Assembly (NCBI GenBank): GCA_031287415.1
Contig: JAITSY010000031.1
Coordinates: 1-38,267, forward strand
DNA from: Candidatus Methanorbis basalitermitum
GTDB lineage: Archaea; Halobacteriota; Methanomicrobia; Methanomicrobiales; Methanocorpusculaceae
Direction: 5' to 3'
DNA length: 38,267 nt
Part shown: one piece after another, positions 16,685-24,215 of the stretch
Layout: each line of letters opens with the position of its first letter
Position numbering within the stretch: the stretch's first letter is position 1
The notes under the pieces: generated by a model
What the model was told of the DNA's origin: nothing
Seen by the model: the letters and a program-made list of their open reading frames with translations, nothing else
Databases searched by the model: none
Position numbers and translations under genes: made by a program

Positions 16685-17197
16685 TCAGGTGCTTGTACGC
16701 GGGAGGTGGCTTGGTCGTTCTGGGGCATCGTAGCCGTTTCGCAGCTGTCGCAACTGATCGAGCAGTTCTTCAATGGAAGTACACGCGGTGGTTTCTGTCT
16801 CCAGCATCAGGTTCACTCGGTTTCCACGTGGTCCGTTGCGGGAATCGGTACGCAGGCAAAAGACCGATTTTTGGAGGGCAACAGCATAGCCGATCTCATA
16901 TGCGGTACCGGAGTCAGCGTCTGCACCGTCAATGACGGCGACGACGATGGACGAACTTTGGAGACCCCGGATAACTCCCGCATAGGTAGTTTCAGGCTGG
17001 GTCATATCTGAATCCTGATCCTCCTGCGGCAGAAAAACCGTCCATCCGTTATCTACAAGAATATCGCGAGTTTTGCGGTTAAATTCCAGTTCTGCCTGTG
17101 TAAACAGAGGAGCGGCGAAGTAGATCCAGGGATTTGCTGCAAAGCCAAAGGCTTTGCAGCAGCCCCGCAACGGTAGCTGTCCGATAATATCAGGCAT
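16685..17197 (-). CDS. nucleoside 2-deoxyribosyltransferase-like protein
   Basis: The protein matches the nucleoside 2-deoxyribosyltransferase family, which cleaves or swaps N-glycosidic bonds. Seen: the opening strand WIYFAAPLFTQAELEFNRKT, a FLPQEDQD turn, and the catalytic region VVAVIDGADADSGTAYEIGYAVAL, with Asp residues and the Glu nucleophile in the G-T-A-x-E-x-G-x-A motif. Family members usually start a few residues before IYFAAPLF. Here the codons just before it (CCKAFGFAAN) come from a hairpin repeat at 17131-17162. I use the first upstream ATG (17197), which has no clear ribosome-binding site; an upstream frame to 17308 is repeat DNA. It may have acquired a new start, or be poorly expressed. 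Its C-terminus (after EELLDQLRQL) is not family-like and may be drifting. Confidence 0.65.
   Translation of the reverse strand: MPDIIGQLPLRGCCKAFGFAANPWIYFAAPLFTQAELEFNRKTRDILVDNGWTVFLPQEDQDSDMTQPETTYAGVIRGLQSSSIVVAVIDGADADSGTAYEIGYAVALQKSVFCLRTDSRNGPRGNRVNLMLETETTACTSIEELLDQLRQLRNGYDAPERPSHLPRTST
17131..17162 (-). repeat. short hairpin repeat, copy B
   Basis: TGCTGCAAAGCC (17135-17146), loop AAA, then its exact reverse complement (17150-17161): a perfect 12-bp stem. It is almost identical to copy A before rpsL. It is read in frame as the N-terminus of the deoxyribosyltransferase-like gene. Confidence 0.75.
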
Positions 17198-17258
17198 GTA
17201 CGTACTTCTGTAATTCGTGCTGCGATGTCTTAAATGTAGGGATGATAGCTCTTTAGGG

Positions 17259-17372
17259 GGTTGCATGGCAACGGAATCCGCTGCAATGCACGTGCACGCC
17301 ACCGACAACGTACGGTCACAAGCCCTGGTTGCGCAGATGGGTCGGCATAACCTCTATCAGAGGCATGCGGCA
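17259..17372 (+). repeat. interspersed palindromic repeat, copy 6 (interrupted)
   Basis: GGTTGCATGGCAACGGAATC with CGCTGCAATGCACGTGCACGC form the first part. About 50 nt of other sequence follow, and then CTCTATCAGAGGCATGCGGCA, the second module. It separates the deoxyribosyltransferase-like gene from the surface-protein pseudogene. Confidence 0.7.
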
Positions 17373-17386
17373 AAAGAAATGCAGGG

Positions 17387-18520
17387 TTATTTTCTTCTCC
17401 AGATCAGTACTACTGTCACCAACAGCCCGACGATCATCCCTAGCAACGACACTGGAGCCAGGATCAGCGTCTGGGGAGACTGTTGGCGGTGCAATGATAA
17501 TCGCAGGTGGTACGACGATCTGCATCGCAGCCGGTGCCGTGGGAGCCGGTGTCACTGTTCCACCCTCGGGATCCATTTGACATACAGGGTCATATCCACC
17601 CGAATGGGGTCACTAAAGTCCCAGGCCTTCGTGCAGGCTTTATCTGTATACCAGCCGCCAAAACAGTATCCAGCTTTCACGGGATCGGTGGGTCTCTCGA
17701 CAGCGTCGCCGGCGAAGAGGCCGACCGCCGTGGCGATTTCGTTGCCGCCAAAGGTAGAGAAGATCACACGGAATGCATTGTCCATGTTACTGCCCCAACT
17801 TCACAACAGGGATGGTGGTGTAGGCGTGAGCGTTGGTGTGTGGGTGGAGGGGTATCAGAAATCTACAGCGTCGGCGAATTTCCGCTGACATAGATCAAAT
17901 ATTTACCCGTCATCGAGAGCGTGAAGCAGTTCGGGTAGTTCGTGGCTGCACCGTTAAACAGCTGTACGACAACAGTGCTATTAGTCGTGGATCCACTCTG
18001 AATATTCTGTGCTCCACCCGGACCCGTAAGCTCAGAGGGAATGCTAATAAAGTTGCCGGATACAAGATGGGTGCCGCTCTCTTTGTAAACAAGCAATCAA
18101 ATGTAGGTATATGTTGGGACACTGCATCCTTCCAGTTTGAGGATGAAACGGCCATTGTTCTGAATCGTAAGCTTGCCACCAGCAACCGTGAACATGCCGG
18201 AATTCGAGTCGTAAGTCGCCGATACCAGGTAGATTTTGTGATCGGCCCTATCGGACGTCGTGAGGATGATATTCTTCCTCATGCCAATAGCCGCAACCGC
18301 CCCCTGGATCTTCCCCTGCCTGCACCAACTTGATGGTGTTGGCAGAATGGTCTGCAGGTACGGCGGTGGGTGCATTTTGCTGCTCGGGCAGAGTCATGAC
18401 GATGATCGTATCAGTCATAACCTCAGGCAGTACAGAAACCACACCTCCAATCAAAAGAAAGCAGCAGAAGAAGAAATGTCTGACAGGCTGGAAGAGTGCC
18501 GTATCATGTCAATTATATTA
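17387..18520 (-). pseudogene. degraded cell-surface protein
   Basis: On the minus strand, pieces of one exported protein are spread over several frames. First comes a signal-peptide-like stretch RHFFFCCFLLIGGVVSVLP (about 18410-18470). Then a beta-rich repeat region (NIILTTSDRADHKIYLVSA; GGKLTIQNNGRFILKLEG), which is cut by an in-frame TGA at 18097-18099 and continues to TGKYLIYVSG. After a Thr/Pro-rich linker there is an InlB/Listeria-Bacteroides-type repeat (KAGYCFGGWYTDKAC then LYVKW, about 17555-17690). Last is an intact membrane anchor, LAPVSLLGMIVGLLVTVVLI, followed by WRRK and a stop at 17387. At least four frame changes and one nonsense codon rule out a functional gene. It was probably a large envelope or adhesion protein. 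Confidence 0.8.
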
Positions 18521-18834
18521 CGGAACGATCAGTTTGAATAGAAACAGTTCTTCAAATCTGAAATATAATAGTTCATACAAATATATATATATATATATAT
18601 ATTTTACCACTAAAACTGATAAGGCCGTTTCGATATTCAGTATACTTGATCAGTCAAATCCATAAAGATCTGCCAAACCAATAGATTATTATAATACATC
18701 ATCATAAAATATCATCTATTATTCATAACTTGCAACCAACAACGTACAACTCACGTTAATTCAGCTGTGCACAGTCATTGTTTTCGAGCGTCTCGCCCTT
18801 ATCCCCAGATTTCATGGAGAGATGATGCCCAAAA
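18521..18834. other. AT-rich gene-free stretch with repeats
   Basis: Upstream of the surface-protein remnant this stretch holds the second 45-bp repeat, an (AT)n run at 18580-18602 and a TACCACTAAAACTGATAAGG segment related to the inverted repeat after fusA. I see no gene here. It includes the 3' flank of the DUF362 gene. Confidence 0.6.
18528..18572 (+). repeat. 45-bp dispersed AT-rich repeat, copy 2
   Basis: Begins ATCAGTTTGAATAGAAACA and ends GAAATATAATAGT, matching 2842-2886 with about five differences and no gaps. It is followed directly by the (AT)n run. Confidence 0.65.
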
Positions 18835-19938
18835 TTAGACATCCCTGATCCGGTACTCGGACCTGCCAAGCCCCATCTCTTCGGCATAGGAGATCTGCAG
18901 TTCGGGCTGTGTTCCCGGCAAAACTTGGGTGAACAGCCCCTCGCCTTCGTGGTGATGATCCGAGAGCAGGCTCCCAAAGATGCCATCAGCATTGTTGAGC
19001 AGATCGTAGCAGGCTTTGTCAAGCGCTACCGGATCGCGGGACGCAAGGATGCCGATGTCGAGCACAATCGGGATGTCGTTCCATGGCATGCAGTCGCAGT
19101 GCGGGGTGATGTTTGTCAGGAAACTGATGTAGAATGCTTTTCCGGGTTTACCGGCGACAGCCCCTGCCGCATATTCAACCATCCGTTCAACGAATACTAT
19201 GCCGTCATCCTTCCAGTCTATGTCGATTGCATGCTTTGGGCAGGTATTCATGCACATCAAGCAGCCGATGCAATGTTCAAGATCGATCACGATCTCTGGG
19301 CCACTGAGGCTGATACAGAACACAGGACAGGCATTGATGCAGGCACCACATGTAATACAGTCATCTTTTTTGACAAATGGCAGGGCGGTGTGCTGCTCGC
19401 GTTTCCCCTCGCTTGCCGCACACCCCATGCCAAGGTTTTTGAGAGCACCGCCAAATCCCGCGACCTCATGGCCCTTGAAGTGGGAGATGACTACGATGCT
19501 GTCTGCTGCGGCAATGTCTGCGGCAATCTTGACCGTGCTGAAGTGTTTACCATACACCTCAACCTCTTTGAGATTCGTGCCCTTCAAGCCATCGGCAATG
19601 AGGATAGGGCACTCGGTTACCGGATAACAAAATCCATGCGAAAGTGCGGTCTCCACATGATCGATGGCATTGCGGCGGCCACCGAGAGACAGTGTATTGG
19701 TATCGGTTAAAAACGGTTTGGCACCGACTTCTTTGATACTCCGCACAATACAGGCGAGGTACAGGGCATTGACAAGTACATCGCACCCGCGCTCCCCGAA
19801 ATCTATCTTGATGGCGGTCAGGTCACCGGGCGATATCACGGTATCAAGGCTTGCAGCAGTACACAGGGCTTGAATTTTGTTTTCCATATTGCGTTTGGCA
19901 GAAAGTGCCCCCATACGGGCAATGTAGACATCCTCCAT
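18835..19938 (-). CDS. DUF362 protein with two 4Fe-4S clusters
   Basis: A 367-residue protein with an N-terminal DUF362 domain (KIDFGERGCDVLV, then VVISHFKGHEVAGFGGALKNLGMGCA) and a bacterial-type ferredoxin insert. The two cluster motifs are CITCGACINACP and CIGCLMCMNTCP, each C-x2-C-x2-C-x3-C-P, enough for two 4Fe-4S clusters. A C-terminal segment (VLDIGILASRDPVALDKACYDLL) completes the domain. Members are common in methanogens and are presumed to be electron-transfer or maturation proteins, but no reaction is established. I chose the ATG at 19938 (MEDVYIARMGAL), because the frame upstream of it lacks domain similarity and runs into the divergent helicase promoter. Cytoplasmic location is inferred from the lack of a signal peptide. 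Confidence 0.82.
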   Translation of the reverse strand: MEDVYIARMGALSAKRNMENKIQALCTAASLDTVISPGDLTAIKIDFGERGCDVLVNALYLACIVRSIKEVGAKPFLTDTNTLSLGGRRNAIDHVETALSHGFCYPVTECPILIADGLKGTNLKEVEVYGKHFSTVKIAADIAAADSIVVISHFKGHEVAGFGGALKNLGMGCAASEGKREQHTALPFVKKDDCITCGACINACPVFCISLSGPEIVIDLEHCIGCLMCMNTCPKHAIDIDWKDDGIVFVERMVEYAAGAVAGKPGKAFYISFLTNITPHCDCMPWNDIPIVLDIGILASRDPVALDKACYDLLNNADGIFGSLLSDHHHEGEGLFTQVLPGTQPELQISYAEEMGLGRSEYRIRDV

Positions 19939-19990
19939 ACAGTGTCGTAAGTTGGCAGTATTAGGGAATAGGGCTTGCGGCCTGACACCA

Positions 19991-20028
19991 ACTATACTAT
20001 TAACCCAAGAGAACCTACTATATTGCGA
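19991..20028 (+). promoter_or_regulatory. TATA-like element upstream of the DEAD-box helicase
   Basis: ACTATACTATTA (about 19991-20002) lies about 27-35 nt before the ATG at 20029, which fits a short or missing leader. The shared gap with the DUF362 gene (19939-20028) must hold both promoters. Confidence 0.35.
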
Positions 20029-21843
20029 ATGGAGGATATGAAAACATTCACAGAGTTTCCAATCTCTGAAGAGCTTCTTCGGGCGATTGAAGACATGGGA
20101 TTTGAGGAACCAACGCCGATTCAGGCAATGGCAATTCCGCAGATTCTTGCGGGGCACGACGTCACCGGGCAGGCTCAGACGGGTACGGGGAAAACGGCTG
20201 CGTTCGGGATTCCAATTATCGAGGGGCTTGATCCAAATAACAAATTGGTGCAGGCGTTAGTGCTCTCACCGACAAGGGAGCTTGCAATACAGACAGCCGA
20301 AGAGTTTTCTCGGCTGATGAAATACAAACAGGGACTTAGCGTGGTTCCAATCTACGGTGGCCAGCCGATTGAACGCCAGTTAAAGGCGTTTCGTGGTTCA
20401 GTGCAAGTGGTTATCGGAACACCCGGACGGGTTATTGATCATCTGAAGCGCGGAACACTGAATCTTGCTTCGGTGAAGATGTTCGTGCTTGATGAAGCGG
20501 ATCAAATGCTGGACATGGGCTTCCGTGAGGATATCGAGGAAATTTTCCATCACACACCGGAGAATCGCCAGACGATCCTGTTCTCTGCTACGATGCCGAC
20601 GCCGATCCTGGATATTGCCCGGCGATTCCAACGTGATCCGCAGTTTGTGAAGATCACGAGCCGCGAACTGACGGTACCGCAGATCGAACAGAGCTACATC
20701 GAGGTTCGTGAGCGCGACAAGCTTGAGGCGCTGTGCCGACTTCTTGACATGCACAATCCAGAACTGGCTCTGGTGTTCTGCAACACGAAAAGAGCGGTGG
20801 ATGATTTGATGAGCCACCTGCAGGTACGCGGATACTTTGTGGAGGCTCTGCACGGGGACATGAAACAGATGCAGCGCGACCGTGTGATGGCGCGGTTCCG
20901 CGGCGGATCGATCGATGTACTGATCGCAACGGATGTTGCTGCCCGTGGCATTGATGTCGATGATGTGGATATGGTGTTTAACTATGATGTTCCGCAGGAC
21001 GTGGAATATTATGTGCATCGCATCGGCAGAACTGGTCGTGCAGGCAGAACCGGCAAGTCGGTGACGTTTGTTGCACCACGGGAAATATATAAGCTCCGCG
21101 ACATTCAGCGGTACGCAAAGATCAAGATCGCAAAGACACCGCTGCCATCACTTGACGATGTTGCGGAGATGAAGTTGCAGACGTTCCTTGCCAAAGTTCG
21201 TGCAGTTATGACCGCAGGAAACCTTGCGAAGTATCTGCCGATGGTTGAGCAGCTGCTGGAGACCGATGATGACTTGGAGATTACGAGCATTGAAGTTGCT
21301 GCCGCCCTTCTGAAGATGCATCTTGACATCGGCAAAAATGCGCTTTCAGAAACAGAGTCTGCCGTTGCCATGCCACAAGACGATGCAGGATCGTTTGAAA
21401 ATACAGGCGCAGAGCCAGGAATGGTGCGGTTCAGAATCACGCTTGGCAAAAACCAGCAAATCCGTCCAAAGGACATCGTCGGCGCATTTGCTGGAGAGTG
21501 CAACATTTCGGGAAGCTGTATCGGCCGAATTGATCTCTACGGCAACTACTCGTTTGTAGAGATCCCTCTGGAGCATGCGGCTGCAGTTCTTGGGACTATG
21601 AGCAAAAAGACTATACGCGGCCAGGAACTGGAAATTCAGACAGCAACCCCTCGGGAGAGGCACGACGAGGAAGGGCGCGATCGCATCCGTTCTTTCCATG
21701 GCGGCGAGCACAGATCCCACAACAGCCCGGGCAGGTACGGCAATCGCGGTGGAAACAACTACCATTCCGGAGAGCATCGCAGCTTTGACCGAAGTGGGCC
21801 GCGCAACAGCGATCGCGGGTTCTACAGCAAGGGTAATTTCTAA
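20029..21843 (+). CDS. deaD: DEAD-box RNA helicase, DeaD/CsdA-like
   Basis: An ATP-dependent RNA helicase of about 604 residues. Motifs in order: Q motif (FPIS...EEPTPIQ), I AQTGTGKT, Ia PTRELAIQ, Ib TPGRV, II DEAD, III SAT, IV ALVFCNTKR, V ATDVAARGIDV and VI HRIGRTGRAG. A DbpA-type RNA-binding domain follows (MVRFRITLGKNQQIRPKDIV to about RGQELEIQ). The tail is rich in Gly, Arg, Ser and His (GNRGGNNYHSGEHRSFDRSG), like the disordered tails of cold-shock helicases. Likely roles are ribosome assembly or mRNA unwinding. The start is either the ATG at 20029 or that at 20038; a GGAGG lies too close to the second to serve it, so a leaderless start at 20029 is favoured. Confidence 0.92.
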   Translation: MEDMKTFTEFPISEELLRAIEDMGFEEPTPIQAMAIPQILAGHDVTGQAQTGTGKTAAFGIPIIEGLDPNNKLVQALVLSPTRELAIQTAEEFSRLMKYKQGLSVVPIYGGQPIERQLKAFRGSVQVVIGTPGRVIDHLKRGTLNLASVKMFVLDEADQMLDMGFREDIEEIFHHTPENRQTILFSATMPTPILDIARRFQRDPQFVKITSRELTVPQIEQSYIEVRERDKLEALCRLLDMHNPELALVFCNTKRAVDDLMSHLQVRGYFVEALHGDMKQMQRDRVMARFRGGSIDVLIATDVAARGIDVDDVDMVFNYDVPQDVEYYVHRIGRTGRAGRTGKSVTFVAPREIYKLRDIQRYAKIKIAKTPLPSLDDVAEMKLQTFLAKVRAVMTAGNLAKYLPMVEQLLETDDDLEITSIEVAAALLKMHLDIGKNALSETESAVAMPQDDAGSFENTGAEPGMVRFRITLGKNQQIRPKDIVGAFAGECNISGSCIGRIDLYGNYSFVEIPLEHAAAVLGTMSKKTIRGQELEIQTATPRERHDEEGRDRIRSFHGGEHRSHNSPGRYGNRGGNNYHSGEHRSFDRSGPRNSDRGFYSKGNF

Positions 21844-21858
21844 ATTTTTTCTTTTTTG
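21844..21858 (+). terminator. T-rich terminator after the helicase
   Basis: ATTTTTTCTTTTTTG follows the stop codon directly. Long T tracts are the usual archaeal termination signal. Confidence 0.55.
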
Positions 21859-22158
21859 CACCAGTGACAATAGGTTCGCATAGATCGTACTCCCTGCTGG
21901 TGCAAGTCCGATTGGTTCTCGGCGAGGTTGGCTCTTTAACTCCATACGTGGCCTTTTCGTGGAGGGAAAAACTGGGTTTGCTTGCCCAGGTCTAAAACAC
22001 CACGTACGGGATGAGCAAGTTCATTTTTGTTAAGCAAGGTATGTGGTTTTGCTTTGCAGCAACCGAGGAGGATCAGGAACAGCTCAACAGCGTTATTCCG
22101 TCTGGTACCATGTGGCACCGACACCCATTTTTGCACAGAACACATCCTTATCAAACGT
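21856..22158. other. gene-free stretch between the helicase and the tyrA remnant
   Basis: I see no gene. TTGCACCAG (21856-21864) and CTGGTGCAA (21897-21905) form a 9-bp inverted repeat around 32 nt. GGTTTTGCTTTGCAGCAA at 22045-22062 is a partial copy of the short hairpin repeat. Short frames on both strands have no recognisable content. Confidence 0.5.
22045..22062 (+). repeat. short hairpin repeat, partial copy C
   Basis: GGTTTTGCTTTGCAGCAA matches the right half of copies A (8698-8724) and B (17131-17162). The left arm is not present. Confidence 0.45.
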
Positions 22159-22867
22159 TTACAGCTCCCCGATGGAATCGGCGAGATCTCTCACCACTGC
22201 ATCACTGTACGGATTTTCCAGCGGGATCGCATAGTACAGCTCTGCGTTTTCCCCGGAGACCCTGCGGGGGAGATGGCGATCTGCATCTGGAATGTGCCGG
22301 ATGCTGCGGCACTTGAGGTTGCAACGGAAAAGCTGCTGCTGATTAGCTCCGCGAAGAATGCAAGGTTCGCCGCATGGGACTGGCCCAAAACATACACAGC
22401 AATCGGATCATGATTCTTGATAGGCATCTGAAGAGTCGTGCAGCCGCTGAAGAGAATCGCAGTCTCCTCAATGACTGAGGGATTACCGCAGTCCGTGACC
22501 ACTCTGTATCGTTCCGTGACCACTGTACCGGGTTGCCCAAACATCGAATGCATCAAGCAAATCCGCATTCCAGAGACAGCCATCTTCCGGAGCACGGGAA
22601 TCACCAACGACGTCGTCGAAAGAATGTCAAACACTATGGCCAGCATGCCCAAGGCAAAGATCTTTTCCATGATATCTACTGCTGCCGTCACCGGCGTTGC
22701 AACGATAATAACTTCCACTGTTCTGCAGGCCACCGCAACCGTCATTACCGGATATAGGTAGCACGTTCCAAATTGCGGACTGCAAATGAGAGGTGATTGT
22801 CACGAGCGACAAAAACGCTGACAACCAGCGGCCCATACCGCCGTTGCCACCAATGACGCAGATCCAT
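22159..22867 (-). pseudogene. tyrA: prephenate dehydrogenase, frameshifted
   Basis: TyrA oxidises prephenate to 4-hydroxyphenylpyruvate for tyrosine synthesis. The gene follows chorismate mutase (ATG at 22867). The NAD-binding turn ICVIGGNGGMGRW is one base out of frame with that ATG. The next part is in another frame (TVEVIIVATPVTAAVDIMEK through MRICLMHSMFGQPGTV and NLAFFAELISSSF). The C-terminus is in a third (AELYYAIPLENPYSDAV... then GEL and TAA at 22159). So there are at least three frame changes across about 700 bp, while the protein text is still easy to read, which points to recent loss. It ends the aro operon. Confidence 0.88.
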
Positions 22868-22869
22868 TT

Positions 22870-23151
22870 TTATTCTGCATGGCGCGGAGCTTTTCCCTGC
22901 ACCTCAACCGACTCATCGATCACCGCACGGGCGATGCGGATGGCAGCAACAGCACTCACACCCACCACAGCTCCAGCATCCACATACCGCTGCACCACAG
23001 CTGTCTCCACCGACGCTACCACAACATCTTCATTAGCTGCGGCTTTTTGTTCACCGATGGTCTGTGCAATACAGTTCCGCCGTCCAACCAGCGCCATAAT
23101 TTCGCGGTCAATTGCGGCAAGTTCTCCTCTCAGACCGCCAAGATCACTCAC
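22870..23151 (-). CDS. aroQ: chorismate mutase, AroQ class
   Basis: A 93-residue all-helical chorismate mutase that converts chorismate to prephenate. The typical first helix is GLRGELAAIDREIMALVGRR, with the conserved Arg and the D-x-x-I-x-x-L pattern, followed by NCIAQTIGEQKAA, with the active-site Lys, and a last helix. It starts with the GTG at 23151, which overlaps the aroC stop by 4 nt (GTGA). It is complete and unfused, whereas the next gene, tyrA, is broken. Confidence 0.88.
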   Translation of the reverse strand: MSDLGGLRGELAAIDREIMALVGRRNCIAQTIGEQKAAANEDVVVASVETAVVQRYVDAGAVVGVSAVAAIRIARAVIDESVEVQGKAPRHAE

Positions 23152-24215
23152 AGATACTCGCCTCTTTTAGCCAGATCCGCAACCACCAATGCGGTCACCG
23201 CCTCAATCACAATTGCACCGCGGTTTGCGATGCAGGGATCGTGGCGTCCCCGCACCAGCAGCTCTGTATCTACGTATTCATACAGGTCCACGGTCTGCTG
23301 TACACGGGCTATCGACGATGTCGGCTTGAATACAACCGAAAAGTCCAGTAGCCGACCGTTTGCCATACCGCCAAGCACACCTCCCGCATTGTTCGTTGTC
23401 GTTACAACAGCTCCGTCCTGCATCCGATAGGCATCGTTGTTTTCCGACCCGCGTACGGTTGCCGCAGAAAATCCGCTACCGAATGCAATTCCTTTCACAC
23501 CCGGAACGGCGAACACGGCTTTAGCAATCTCGCCATCGAGCGTATCAAAAAACGGTTCGCCAAGACCTGTCGGAAGGCCCAAAACCATGCATCGCACAAT
23601 ACCGCCGACACTGTCGCCGTCTGCCTTTGCCGCTAAAATTTCCGCGCGCATTCGTTCGACAAGCTCATCACTCATCGCCCGCAGCGGATTATCACGGGAA
23701 CGGACAAGCTCTGAACCTACATACTCCGCAGTATCAGCAACAGTACCAATGCGGGAGATGTAGGAACCGACGGAAATACCAAGCAGTTCAATCAAGTCCC
23801 GCATCACGGCACCTGCTGCAACAAGCGGTGTCGTCATCCTGCCGGAGAACATCCCACTGCCACAAATGTTATGAGCGGCACCATATTTGCAGAATGCCGG
23901 GTAGTCGGCATGTCCCGGCCGCGGTGTGCGAACAAGACTGCTGTAATCCACACTCTGCATGTTCGTGTTTGCAAAGCTGATTGTCACGGGAGCTCCGGTG
24001 GAAAGGCCATCCACAATACCGGAGATCTCCGGTACATCTGCCTCCATGCGGGGAGTCCCTATGTCCGGTACCGGTTTTCGGAGTGCGAGATCGCCAAGCA
24101 TGCGCTCCGCACGGATGGGAGTCCCCGCGGGAATTCCATCGATCACACAGCCGATACGGCTGTCATGACTGGCACCAAAAAGGGTGAGTCTGACTGCAGT
24201 ACCAATCGTATTCAT
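23148..24215 (-). CDS. aroC: chorismate synthase
   Basis: AroC removes phosphate from EPSP to make chorismate, using reduced flavin. The 355-residue protein has the opening GTAVRLTLFGASHDSRIGCVIDG (family GESHG-like block), the RPGHADYPAFCKYG signature near residue 105, SGRMTTPLVAAGAV, and SGFSAATVRGSENNDAYRM and NNAGGVLGGMANG near the C-terminus. I set the start at the ATG at 24215, which overlaps the aroA stop by 4 nt; the longer frame lies over aroA. Confidence 0.95.
   Translation of the reverse strand: MNTIGTAVRLTLFGASHDSRIGCVIDGIPAGTPIRAERMLGDLALRKPVPDIGTPRMEADVPEISGIVDGLSTGAPVTISFANTNMQSVDYSSLVRTPRPGHADYPAFCKYGAAHNICGSGMFSGRMTTPLVAAGAVMRDLIELLGISVGSYISRIGTVADTAEYVGSELVRSRDNPLRAMSDELVERMRAEILAAKADGDSVGGIVRCMVLGLPTGLGEPFFDTLDGEIAKAVFAVPGVKGIAFGSGFSAATVRGSENNDAYRMQDGAVVTTTNNAGGVLGGMANGRLLDFSVVFKPTSSIARVQQTVDLYEYVDTELLVRGRHDPCIANRGAIVIEAVTALVVADLAKRGEYL

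Noticed and set aside
18097-18099. In-frame TGA as selenocysteine in the surface protein
   Set aside because: The same gene has several frameshifts, no selenoprotein family is involved, and no SECIS-like element was evident. Decay is the simpler reading.
18580-18602. (AT)n run as a meaningful phase-variation tract
   Set aside because: It is not in or directly before an intact gene. The nearest open reading frame is a pseudogene, so slippage would have no clear effect.
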